Source of the DNA: an uncultured bacterium
Lineage (GTDB): Bacteria > Bacillota > Clostridia > Lachnospirales > Lachnospiraceae
Direction of reading: 5' to 3'
DNA: 34,194 nucleotides
NCBI GenBank assembly: GCA_947073545.1
Contig: CAMTMP010000040.1
Span: 1 to 34,194 of the forward strand
Shown here: one piece after another, positions 9,552-17,189 of the stretch
Position numbering within the stretch: the first letter of the stretch is position 1
Layout of the letters: the number at the start of each line of letters is the position of its first letter
Position numbers and translations under genes: made by a program
The notes under the pieces: generated by a model
Seen by the model: the letters and a program-made list of their open reading frames with translations, nothing else
The model's database searches: none
What the model was told of the DNA's origin: nothing

Positions 9552-9598
9552 AAAAAAACCGCGTGTTCGGTACATTTTCATGTACTTCCCATGCGGTT
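9552..9598 (-). terminator. Rho-independent terminator of the small peptide transcript
   Basis: On the minus strand an outer stem AACCGC/GCGGTT (9593-9598 with 9557-9562) surrounds a perfect inner stem GTACAT/ATGTAC with a four-base loop (9570-9585). A run of seven T follows directly (9552-9558). It ends the short transcript before the ABC exporter operon and could serve as an attenuator for it. Confidence 0.8.
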
Positions 9599-9620
9599 CT
9601 CCTATCTAAAATCTGATTCC

Positions 9621-9658
9621 CGCACGGCCAATAAGACCTTCCGTCTTACGGCCATGCG
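9621..9658 (-). ncRNA. Long hairpin in the 3' region of the small peptide transcript
   Basis: Bases 9621-9637 pair with 9643-9658 along almost the whole length, with one bulge (9631) and a five-base loop. Two positions (9625/9654 and 9630/9649) are mismatches as plus-strand RNA but become G-U wobbles as minus-strand RNA, which supports function in the minus-strand transcript. Confidence 0.55.
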
Positions 9659-9663
9659 TCTCT

Positions 9664-9678
9664 GCGGCTTTTCGCCGC
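9664..9678 (-). ncRNA. Small hairpin just after the 25-residue ORF
   Basis: GCGGC/GCCGC five-base perfect stem with a five-base loop, directly following the stop codon of the small ORF at 9680. It is the first of three stacked structures in this short RNA. Confidence 0.5.
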
Positions 9679-9679
9679 C

Positions 9680-9757
9680 TCAGGCTGTGACCGTAATTTG
9701 AAAAATCTGCATAATACCCATAATGACCGTAAACGCGACCAGATTTCTGTTAAACAT
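9680..9757 (-). CDS. 25-residue hydrophobic peptide, toxin-like or leader peptide
   Basis: A short ORF reads MFNRNLVAFTVIMGIM then QIFQITVTA and stops. One charged residue near the N-terminus is followed by an almost wholly hydrophobic helix long enough to enter the membrane. A GGAGG site sits seven bases before the ATG, and a near-consensus promoter sits about 40 bases further up. The ORF is followed by two hairpins and a terminator, so the whole RNA is only about 245 nt. This layout matches type I toxin mRNAs and small membrane peptides (the Hol_Tox/Fst/Ldr classes are the known comparisons), although I cannot match the sequence to a named family. Alternatively it is a leader peptide controlling the ABC exporter downstream. 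The expression signals are strong; the function is inferred. Confidence 0.6.
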   Translation of the reverse strand: MFNRNLVAFTVIMGIMQIFQITVTA

Positions 9758-9802
9758 ATCTCTTCCTCCGTCAAACGCTGACTCTTTGTTAAATTATCAG
9801 AT

Positions 9803-9831
9803 AGAATAGCACAGCCTTTAGCATTTGTCAA
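9803..9831 (-). promoter_or_regulatory. Near-consensus sigma-A promoter of the small peptide gene
   Basis: On the minus strand a perfect -35 TTGACA (9826-9831), a 17-base spacer and -10 TATTCT (9803-9808) with an extended TG just before it. This is the best promoter match in the window. The predicted start is near 9796. Confidence 0.8.
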
Positions 9832-9858
9832 ACTTTTATTTCAGTTTTTTCGCCGCTT

Positions 9859-10239
9859 TTACAATCCGGCCTTGTTTTTAAGAAACGACATCCACTCTTT
9901 TCTCTTCATGACAGAGCATTTATGTTTCACGTTCTTTCCCTTTTCCGGGTTGTAACAGGTCACCATAAGCCCCGTAGGGATCAGCGGAATGAGGCCGCCC
10001 ACATTGACGAGCTTCAGCTCCTTGATGTCGCTGTATTTAACGGCAAAATTGCTTACACCAATCAGACCTCCGGCAAAGATAAACTTCTCCTCCGTGAAAA
10101 AGAAATTGCCTCTCGTCTGCGACAGCATCTCCCACAAGTCGCCCTTCGTGTGTTCAATAATGTGGTCGTCATCGCTCATATACCCTGCCTCTCTCAGGGA
10201 CGCTTCCCACTTACCTACCGTGCCCAAATCCAGCTTCAT
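9859..10239 (-). CDS. Small soluble PH/GRAM-like protein
   Basis: A 126-residue soluble protein. The central part alternates beta strands (GNFFFTEEKFIFAGGL, FAVKYSDIKELKLV, GLMVTCYN) and ends in a helix (RKEWMSFLKNK), the arrangement of a bacterial PH or GRAM domain. Such domains bind lipids or proteins, but no specific ligand residues can be named. An extended -10 (TGCTATGAT, 10271-10276 region) lies upstream, so it is probably transcribed alone. The ATG has GGAAGG upstream. Its stop is 28 bases from the -35 of the small peptide promoter. The family call is by fold pattern only. Confidence 0.65.
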   Translation of the reverse strand: MKLDLGTVGKWEASLREAGYMSDDDHIIEHTKGDLWEMLSQTRGNFFFTEEKFIFAGGLIGVSNFAVKYSDIKELKLVNVGGLIPLIPTGLMVTCYNPEKGKNVKHKCSVMKRKEWMSFLKNKAGL

Positions 10240-10325
10240 TGTCCATCCTTCCTTTCACACATTTTTTTCTATCATAGCACCGTTCCGATGAAAATACCAT
10301 TACAAGTTTCCATGCTCTTCTTCCA

Positions 10326-13300
10326 TTATTCTTTGTCGTGTATCTCGCCGTGCAGCTCCTGCAAGGATTTTACTTCACTGCCCTTGTGGGTTTTTAAGTA
10401 ATGAATACCCTCCGCTGTCACTTTCGCCGCGGCCACTGTGGTGATATAGGGCGCCTTCGCCTTGATCGCCGCCTTGCGCAGGTAGCTGTCATCGTGTCTG
10501 CTGTCCTTGCCTACGGGAGAGTTGATAATCAGGTCAAAATCGCCGTTCGTAATCATATCACCTACGTTAGGCCGTCCCTCATAAAGCTTCTTTGCCTTTG
10601 TCGCAGGAATCCCTGCCGCCGTGATCAGATTGTAATTGCCCTCGGTAGCCACGATCTGAAATCCGTCCTCGGCAAGACTCCTTGCCACCTCTACCACCTC
10701 GTCCTTGTCCTGTTTGTTCACGGAGATCAGCACCGTGCCCTCAAGAGGAAGCTTGGACTGTACCGCCTCCTGCGCCTTGTAGAAGGCTTCGCCGTAGGAG
10801 CGGGAAAGCCCCAGCACCTCGCCTGTGGAGCGCATTTCGGGTCCCAGAATCGGGTCCACCTCAGGGAACATATTGAAAGGGAACACCGCCTCCTTCACTC
10901 CATAATTCGGTATCACCTGTTCTTTTAATGCCGGAACCGGAGACGGGCGTCCCGTAAGCTCCGAAGTAATGATCTCCGTAGCAAGGGGCACCATGCGGAT
11001 ATTGCAGACCTTGGACACAAGCGGCACGGTGCGGGATGCTCTCGGGTTCGCCTCCAGCACGAACACCTTGCCGTTCTCGATGGCATACTGCATGTTCATC
11101 AGGCCTTTGACATGCATCTCCTCCGCGATCTTTCTCGTGTACTCCTTGATCGTCTCCACGCTCTCTGCCGGAATGTGCACGGAGGGAATGATGCATGCCG
11201 AATCGCCGGAGTGGATACCCGCCAGCTCGATATGCTCCATCACCGCAGGCACAAAGGCGTGGGCGCCGTCGCTGATGGCGTCCGCCTCGCACTCCAGCGC
11301 ACGATTTAAAAACCGGTCAATCAGAATCGGCCGGTCAGGCGTCACACCCACCGCCGCGTTCATGTACTCCGTCATGCTGTCGTCGTCATAAACCACTTCC
11401 ATGCCCCGGCCGCCCAGCACATAGGAAGGCCGCACCATCACCGGATAACCGATCTGCGCCGCAATGCTAAGCGCCTCCTCCACCGTGGTCGCCATACCCG
11501 ACTCCGGCATGGGAATCTCCAATTTCTCCATCATGGCGCGGAACTGGTCACGGTCCTCCGCCAGATCAATGACCGAGGGAGAAGTGCCGAGAATCCGAAC
11601 TCCGTTCTGTTCCAGCTCGGATGCCAGATTCAACGGCGTCTGTCCGCCAAACTGTGCGATCACGCCCAGCGGCTTTTCTTTGTTATAAATACTCAGCACG
11701 TCCTCTAAGGTAAGCGGCTCAAAATACAGCTTGTCGGAAGTGTCGTAATCCGTGGACACCGTCTCCGGGTTACAGTTCACGATAATCGTCTCAAATCCCA
11801 TCTTTTTAAGAGCCATCGCCGCGTGTACACAGCAGTAGTCGAACTCGATGCCCTGCCCGATCCGGTTGGGGCCGCCGCCCAGAATCATAATCTTTTGTTT
11901 CTCTTCATTCACCGGGTTCTTATCCGGCGCGTTGTAGGTGGAATAATAGTAGGCGCTGTTTTCCGTACCGCTGACATGCACGCCCTCCCATGCCTCCTCC
12001 ACGCCAAGCGCAAGACGGCGGTTTCTGATATCCGCCTCGGGTATCTCTAAAAGCTGGCTCAAATATTTATCGGAAAATCCGTCCTTCTTCGCCGTAACAA
12101 GCATTTCATCGGGCAGCATCTTGCCTCTATGCCGCAAAATGGCTTCCTCTTCCTCCACCAGCTCTTTCATCTGCTCGATAAAGTACGCCTTGACCTTCGT
12201 GATCTCAAAAATTTCCTCCACTGTCGCGCCTTTGCGCAGCGCCTCGTACATCAGAAAATGCCGCTCGCTGGAAGGCGTATTCAACCGTCTGAGCAGTTCT
12301 TCCTTCGGCAGCGTGTCGAAGTCCTTCGCGTGTCCCAGCCCGTAGCGTCCCGTCTCCAGAGAACGAATGGCTTTCTGGAACGCCTCCTTATACGTTTTGC
12401 CGATACTCATGACTTCGCCTACAGCACGCATCTGGGTGCCCAGCTTGTCCTCCACGCCCTTGAACTTCTCAAAAGCCCAGCGGGCAAACTTGACCACCAC
12501 GTAGTCGCCGTCCGGCACGTATTTATCCAAAGTCCCGTACTTCCCGCAGGGAATGTCTTTTAGGGTAAGGCCTGCCGCCAGCATGGATGACACAAGAGCG
12601 ATCGGGAATCCCGTCGCCTTACTTGCCAGCGCGGACGAGCGGGAGGTCCGGGGATTGATCTCGATGACGATAATACGGTCCGATACGGGATCGTGGGCAA
12701 ACTGCACGTTCGTGCCGCCGATCACCTGTACCGATTCCACAATCTTGTAAGCCTGCTCCTGCAGACGTTTCTGGCACGCCTCGGAGATCGTCAGCATGGG
12801 TGCGGAACAGAAAGAGTCTCCCGTATGGACTCCCAGCGGATCTATATTTTCAATAAAGCAGACGGTAATGATGTTGTTGTCCGCATCCCGCACCACCTCA
12901 AGCTCCAGCTCTTCCCAGCCGAGAATGGACTCCTCCACAAGCACCTGCCCCACAAGACTTGCCTGCAGGCCTCTGGCGCACACCACCTTCAGCTCCTCCC
13001 TGTTGTATACAAGGCCGCCGCCTGCGCCTCCCATCGTGTAGGCGGGGCGAAGCACCACCGGATACCCCAGCTTCTCCGCAATGGAAAGCGCTTCCTCCAC
13101 GGAGTAGGCCACTTCGCTGCGTGCCATCTCAATGCCCAGCTTGTTCATGGTTTTTTTAAATTCAATGCGGTCCTCACCACGCTCGATGGCATCCACCTGC
13201 ACACCGATGACCTGTACATTGTACTTTTCCAAAACACCTGCTTTGTTTAACTCTGCGCACAAATTCAAACCCGACTGTCCGCCCAAATTGGGAAGCAGGG

Positions 13301-13553
13301 CGTCCGGACGCTCCTTCGCAATGATCTGTTCCAGCCGTTCTACATTCAACGGCTCAATATAAGTCACATCCGCCGTCTCCGGATCCGTCATGATCGTCGC
13401 CGGATTGGAATTGACCAGCACGATCTCATAGCCGAGCTTGCGAAGCGCTTTACACGCCTGTGTCCCGGAATAGTCAAACTCACAGGCCTGTCCAATGATG
13501 ATCGGGCCTGATCCGATGATTAGTACCTTGTGAATATCTGTTCTGCGTGGCAT
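10326..13553 (-). CDS. carB: Carbamoyl phosphate synthase large subunit
   Basis: A 1075-residue protein of normal CarB length. It makes carbamoyl phosphate from ammonia, bicarbonate and 2 ATP for pyrimidine and arginine synthesis, with ammonia supplied by CarA. The two homologous halves are visible: IIGSGPIIIGQACEFDYSG at the start and ILGGGPNRIGQGIEFDYC about 550 residues later, each followed by an ATP-grasp domain (EVVRDADNNIITVCFIENID, then ALECEADAISDG). The last 140 residues form the MGS-like allosteric domain. The open frame begins 25 codons earlier, but the ATG at 13553 with GGAGGG upstream starts the conserved N-terminus. carA is not adjacent, so subunit supply must come from elsewhere in the genome. 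Confidence 0.97.
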   Translation of the reverse strand: MPRRTDIHKVLIIGSGPIIIGQACEFDYSGTQACKALRKLGYEIVLVNSNPATIMTDPETADVTYIEPLNVERLEQIIAKERPDALLPNLGGQSGLNLCAELNKAGVLEKYNVQVIGVQVDAIERGEDRIEFKKTMNKLGIEMARSEVAYSVEEALSIAEKLGYPVVLRPAYTMGGAGGGLVYNREELKVVCARGLQASLVGQVLVEESILGWEELELEVVRDADNNIITVCFIENIDPLGVHTGDSFCSAPMLTISEACQKRLQEQAYKIVESVQVIGGTNVQFAHDPVSDRIIVIEINPRTSRSSALASKATGFPIALVSSMLAAGLTLKDIPCGKYGTLDKYVPDGDYVVVKFARWAFEKFKGVEDKLGTQMRAVGEVMSIGKTYKEAFQKAIRSLETGRYGLGHAKDFDTLPKEELLRRLNTPSSERHFLMYEALRKGATVEEIFEITKVKAYFIEQMKELVEEEEAILRHRGKMLPDEMLVTAKKDGFSDKYLSQLLEIPEADIRNRRLALGVEEAWEGVHVSGTENSAYYYSTYNAPDKNPVNEEKQKIMILGGGPNRIGQGIEFDYCCVHAAMALKKMGFETIIVNCNPETVSTDYDTSDKLYFEPLTLEDVLSIYNKEKPLGVIAQFGGQTPLNLASELEQNGVRILGTSPSVIDLAEDRDQFRAMMEKLEIPMPESGMATTVEEALSIAAQIGYPVMVRPSYVLGGRGMEVVYDDDSMTEYMNAAVGVTPDRPILIDRFLNRALECEADAISDGAHAFVPAVMEHIELAGIHSGDSACIIPSVHIPAESVETIKEYTRKIAEEMHVKGLMNMQYAIENGKVFVLEANPRASRTVPLVSKVCNIRMVPLATEIITSELTGRPSPVPALKEQVIPNYGVKEAVFPFNMFPEVDPILGPEMRSTGEVLGLSRSYGEAFYKAQEAVQSKLPLEGTVLISVNKQDKDEVVEVARSLAEDGFQIVATEGNYNLITAAGIPATKAKKLYEGRPNVGDMITNGDFDLIINSPVGKDSRHDDSYLRKAAIKAKAPYITTVAAAKVTAEGIHYLKTHKGSEVKSLQELHGEIHDKE

Positions 13554-13599
13554 ATTTACCCTCCGTTCTTCTGTCTCATCTGTTTCTGTACTAAGAACA

Positions 13600-13628
13600 A
13601 GTATACAAAAAAATCCGCACTTTAACAA
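13600..13628 (-). promoter_or_regulatory. Predicted carB promoter embedded in the upstream terminator
   Basis: Minus strand: TTGTTA (13623-13628), a 17-base spacer and TATACT (13600-13605), 47 bases before the carB ATG. The -35 box lies within the loop of the terminator at 13607-13638 and the spacer covers its 3' arm. Confidence 0.6.
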
Positions 13629-13638
13629 TGCGGATTTT
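13607..13638 (-). terminator. Rho-independent terminator after the tauE-like gene
   Basis: A perfect ten-base stem (13629-13638 with 13610-13619), a nine-base loop and a T-run on the minus strand (13607-13613). It closes the seven-gene transporter/sensor cluster 31 bases after the last stop. Confidence 0.9.
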
Positions 13639-13668
13639 CAATCGATTGTCTATATCCATATTTTAATA

Positions 13669-14457
13669 TTACATATATCTGAAAATATTATAAATGTTGA
13701 TACAGATAATAATCCCCATCAGCCCCATAAACAGCTTGTCTACCATCTTATTTTCTATTTTCTTATTGATCCTGCTTCCCACTAATCCGCCCAATATGCC
13801 GCAGCCAATCATGACAAGAAGAATCTTGGGCTCAAAGGGAGGCACATTGCCTTTGCACACGGTAGACAAAAGACTCGAAATCTGTGAAAACATAATGACA
13901 TAGATCGAGTATAAAGCCGCCTGTTTGGTTTCCATGGAGAAAAAATAAAACAGCACAACCAGATTAATCGGCCCTCCGCCAATTCCCAAAAAGGAAGACA
14001 TAATGCCCAATATGATACCGATCACAAAAATAACTACCTTATTTTCCAAATTCTTTGTATGTATCTTTTCTTTAAAAATGGTATAAAGAAGCGTCCCCAC
14101 GGTGATCACCATAAGAACAAAAGCCTGAATGGCGCCGACCCGGCTGCTGTCAGACAGACGGCTGATAATCCCCTGATACAATTCCTTGCCTGTCAGTCCT
14201 CCAACCACGCCGCCGAGCGCCAGTACCGTCGCAAATACCTTATCAAAGGCGAATGTATGCTTCGCCTTCAGATTTTTATACAGCGAAACCACTGACATGG
14301 ACAGCACCGTGCACCCTGACAAAAAGGATACTGTCGTCACAGCCATCACGCCCGTTGCATCCAGCACCGGTTTTATGATCACGCCTCCCCCTATGCCGCA
14401 GATTGCGCCTACGACTGAGGAAAAAAAACAAACCAATACAATAATCAGATATTCCAT
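13669..14457 (-). CDS. TauE/SafE-family anion permease
   Basis: A 262-residue membrane protein with about eight hydrophobic segments arranged as two similar halves. Each half has the family motif: GAICGIGGGVIIKPVL near the N-terminus and SSFLGIGGGPINLVVL in the middle. TauE/SafE proteins are thought to export sulfite, sulfoacetate or related sulfonates, though members with other anions exist. It is the last gene of the cluster, starting 23 bases after the MCP-SBP fusion and followed by a strong terminator. With the Ssu/Tau-like importer upstream it suggests that a sulfur-containing product is expelled; this link is inference. Confidence 0.85.
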   Translation of the reverse strand: MEYLIIVLVCFFSSVVGAICGIGGGVIIKPVLDATGVMAVTTVSFLSGCTVLSMSVVSLYKNLKAKHTFAFDKVFATVLALGGVVGGLTGKELYQGIISRLSDSSRVGAIQAFVLMVITVGTLLYTIFKEKIHTKNLENKVVIFVIGIILGIMSSFLGIGGGPINLVVLFYFFSMETKQAALYSIYVIMFSQISSLLSTVCKGNVPPFEPKILLVMIGCGILGGLVGSRINKKIENKMVDKLFMGLMGIIICINIYNIFRYM

Positions 14458-14480
14458 TGTTTTCCCTTCCGCAAACCTCT

Positions 14481-16397
14481 TTACTGTGCTGCCTTTATCA
14501 TATTATCAATCAAAACATACCGATCAATTGGCACAAAATTTTGTACCTGTCCGGATTCCACAAATTCTCTCTGCTGAATCTGGTAAAATCCTGCTATGTC
14601 ACCCCGCTTCGCACCTATACTCACAAAGCCGGAAGTCAGCCATTGCGCATCCTTGCGCTGCTCAAATGCACTTTTCTTATCAATCGAAGTGATCTCCGAT
14701 ATCCAGTCGGCGATCTGTCTCACGTGGCCTTCCACAGCCCTGTAATTCATCCCCTGATAAATCGCTCTTGTAAAACGCAGCACTTTATCCTGATTTTCCT
14801 TTGCAAACTCCGGCAGTGTAATCCATGATGAAATAGAGGCCGTCTTATTGCTGTATGTCATATTATTCGCAAGCACGACCGCATCGTTCCCAAGACTTTT
14901 CATTACTTCTAACGTATACGGGGACCAGATGACTCCGGCGTCCAGACTGCCGTCCGCCATCCCAGCCACCACCTCATCCGGTTTCATATTGATAATCCGG
15001 ACATCCTTTTCTGAAATGCCCTCTGCGTCCAACGCGAGACGAAGAATGGTTTCACTGGATGCATTTTCCACATTTCCGATTTTTTTGCCACGCAAGTCTG
15101 CCGTTGTCCTTACTTCATGCTTCATGTTTCCGATCACGGCTTCCGCGTTAGACAAATGAGACATCAGAATAATCAACGCTCTTCCCTGGATACAGAATTT
15201 GTGCGCGCCATTGCCTATGTAACCAAAGTCAATCTTTCCTTCTTCCATCGCCTTGATAATTTCAAGGCCGTTTGCATACTCATAAAGCTCGACGTGCATA
15301 TTTTCCTGTTCAAAAGCCCCGTTCCTGATTGCCGCGACGATTGCGCAAAGACTCCCATAATTGGGCATAAAGGCGACACGTACGGTTTCCGGGACACTGC
15401 TGTTATTTGTTACTTTTTTCTTTTCGGACTGAACGATATTTTCCTGTATTTCTCCACTGGTCTCCGTTACTTCACAGGCCTTCTCCCTGATATCCATCGA
15501 ATTTTTTACGACACTTTTAAAATAGGAGACAATATTCTCCATTGCCGAATGGTTGCTTTCACTGAACTTTTCGAGGGATTCCATATGTTTGATAATAAAA
15601 TCCTTCTCTGCATCCAGCTCCCTGGAATTTGTTTCAATCTGATTGATCCTTACCGCCACATCCTCTATCATTCGATTCGTCTTTTCCATCAAGTCGTCTG
15701 TCTTCTCCAGACTTTCGGTCTGCTTTTCAAATGCGCCCTGTACGGTTTTGATATTGGAAACGGACTTATTCGATTTTTCCTCCAAGGAACTGATAATTTC
15801 CTGAATTACCTTTGCATTTTCCCTGCTCTGCTCCGCCAAAGCGCGTATTTCTCCTGCCACCACGGCAAAACCGCGTCCGGCTTCCCCCGCCCTTGCCGCC
15901 TCAATAGATGCGTTTAAACTCAGAAGATTTGTCTTGTTCGCAATGCTGTTGATCATATCAACTGCCTGCCGGATCTCCCCGGTTGCCTGATTTGTCTCAA
16001 AGGTATTTCTCGCAATTTCCTCGATATATCCCTGTGTGCTTGTATTTTCCTCCATTAATTTTCTGAAAATACTTCTTACTTCCTGGTTGCTGGTACGCAT
16101 AACAGACGCGGACTCATTTAAATCCTCCACAGACTGGTTGGTCTGATCTATTACATGACCCATTTTGACCGTACTTTGATTTATTTCCTTCGTCCGTGAT
16201 GTCAGCTCGCTATTCGCATCGCTGATTACATCTATTGAACTGCCTACCGCATTAATGGCTACATTCGTGCCGTCGGCAATATAGCCCATCTCCAAAATAT
16301 TCTTCTTGAGTTTTTTTAAGCTTTCCTTAACCACGTCAGAAAAATCCGTCATTATTCTTTTTTCCACAATCTCTTTTTTCCCAGCAAAAAATTTCAC
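14481..16397 (-). CDS. Soluble MCP signalling domain fused to a substrate-binding protein domain
   Basis: A 638-residue protein with two parts. Residues about 20-330 form a long coiled coil with the methyl-accepting chemotaxis tip ([20 protein letters not shown], residues about 154-173, then [18 protein letters not shown]). Residues about 338-638 form an SsuA/TauA/NMT1-type periplasmic binding fold that aligns end to end with the neighbouring lipoprotein at 18798-19913 (shared VAxMPNYGSL, GYIGxGAHK, DAQWLT). No signal peptide or membrane segment is visible, so the whole protein should be cytoplasmic, with the sensor at the C-terminus, the reverse of normal chemoreceptors. The start is GTG with AGAGGG upstream. 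It follows the response regulator gene and precedes tauE. A role as intracellular ligand sensor for the transporter or for chemotaxis is inferred. Confidence 0.92.
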   Translation of the reverse strand: MKFFAGKKEIVEKRIMTDFSDVVKESLKKLKKNILEMGYIADGTNVAINAVGSSIDVISDANSELTSRTKEINQSTVKMGHVIDQTNQSVEDLNESASVMRTSNQEVRSIFRKLMEENTSTQGYIEEIARNTFETNQATGEIRQAVDMINSIANKTNLLSLNASIEAARAGEAGRGFAVVAGEIRALAEQSRENAKVIQEIISSLEEKSNKSVSNIKTVQGAFEKQTESLEKTDDLMEKTNRMIEDVAVRINQIETNSRELDAEKDFIIKHMESLEKFSESNHSAMENIVSYFKSVVKNSMDIREKACEVTETSGEIQENIVQSEKKKVTNNSSVPETVRVAFMPNYGSLCAIVAAIRNGAFEQENMHVELYEYANGLEIIKAMEEGKIDFGYIGNGAHKFCIQGRALIILMSHLSNAEAVIGNMKHEVRTTADLRGKKIGNVENASSETILRLALDAEGISEKDVRIINMKPDEVVAGMADGSLDAGVIWSPYTLEVMKSLGNDAVVLANNMTYSNKTASISSWITLPEFAKENQDKVLRFTRAIYQGMNYRAVEGHVRQIADWISEITSIDKKSAFEQRKDAQWLTSGFVSIGAKRGDIAGFYQIQQREFVESGQVQNFVPIDRYVLIDNMIKAAQ

Positions 16398-16456
16398 GAA
16401 TGTCCCTCTCTATCCTTTTATTCTATAAGAAACTGCTGCCGTGTAACCCATTTATG

Positions 16457-16475
16457 GAGAATGCAGAGCATTCTC
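16457..16475 (-). repeat. Perfect intercistronic hairpin between response regulator and MCP-SBP genes
   Basis: GAGAATGC (16457-16464) and GCATTCTC (16468-16475) form an eight-base perfect stem with a three-base loop. It has no T-run. The same arm sequence recurs in the hairpin at 26615-26643. It may protect or process the mRNA between the two genes. Confidence 0.55.
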
Positions 16476-16502
16476 TGAATCGAGCGCGCCAATGCCCAAT
16501 TT

Positions 16503-17189
16503 TTACATAAATAAATGTGTCAGGTTCAAATCATTAATGATCTTTGTCACTTCCTTTGTCCTGCTGCAGCCAAATTTTCTAAGCAGTCCCTTAATCTGTG
16601 TCTTGATCGTGACGATTTCCACACATCTCTCTTTCGCAATTTCTTTGATTTTCTTTTCCTCCAACAGCATTTTGATCAATTCTCTTTCCACGGCCGTCAG
16701 ACCGGAGATATTGTTAATAAAAAACAAAAGGCTTTTCTCACTCTTCTGCAGTCTCACATATTCCTGCATGACCACATCATGGACCTTGCGTTCCATGATT
16801 GGATTCCCGTTATAGGCACCTCTGATATGATTCAGTATCTCTTCCTCTCCACATCCCTTTACAAGGTAATCCACTGCCCCTGCTCCCATCGCAGTCAGTA
16901 TCATCTCATTTGTATCATGTACCGTCAAAAAAATAATATTTGTTTCTCCAAGTTCCTCCCGCAGCTGCTCTGCCGCAAGTATACCGGAATTTAAACTTTC
17001 CATCTCGATATCCATTAAAATAATATCAAACTCTACCTCTTTTGCCAACTCGACAATTCTTTTTCCGCTTCCCGCCGTTCCGACTACTTCCATATCTTCC
17101 TGTCTGTCGATCAGCTCAGTCATGTCTTCCCGAAGCAGCGGCACATCATCCGCTATCATAATCTTAATCTTCTTTTTATTTTCGCCCAT
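16503..17189 (-). CDS. Response regulator with LuxR-type HTH
   Basis: A 228-residue cytoplasmic two-component regulator. The receiver domain has the acidic pair in MIADDVPLL, the phospho-acceptor Asp in ILMDIEMES (about residue 60), Thr in FLTVHDT and Lys in YLVKG. The C-terminal 65 residues form a NarL/LuxR-like helix-turn-helix (LTAVERELIKMLLEEKKIKEIA, then VTIKTQIKGLLRKFG). It should be phosphorylated by the histidine kinase encoded just upstream, whose end it overlaps by 14 bases. I chose the ATG at 17189 because GGTGAT, a perfect anti-SD match, lies four bases before it; 17201 is an alternative. The likely target is the transporter operon, perhaps at the dyad 21617-21638. Confidence 0.9.
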   Translation of the reverse strand: MGENKKKIKIMIADDVPLLREDMTELIDRQEDMEVVGTAGSGKRIVELAKEVEFDIILMDIEMESLNSGILAAEQLREELGETNIIFLTVHDTNEMILTAMGAGAVDYLVKGCGEEEILNHIRGAYNGNPIMERKVHDVVMQEYVRLQKSEKSLLFFINNISGLTAVERELIKMLLEEKKIKEIAKERCVEIVTIKTQIKGLLRKFGCSRTKEVTKIINDLNLTHLFM

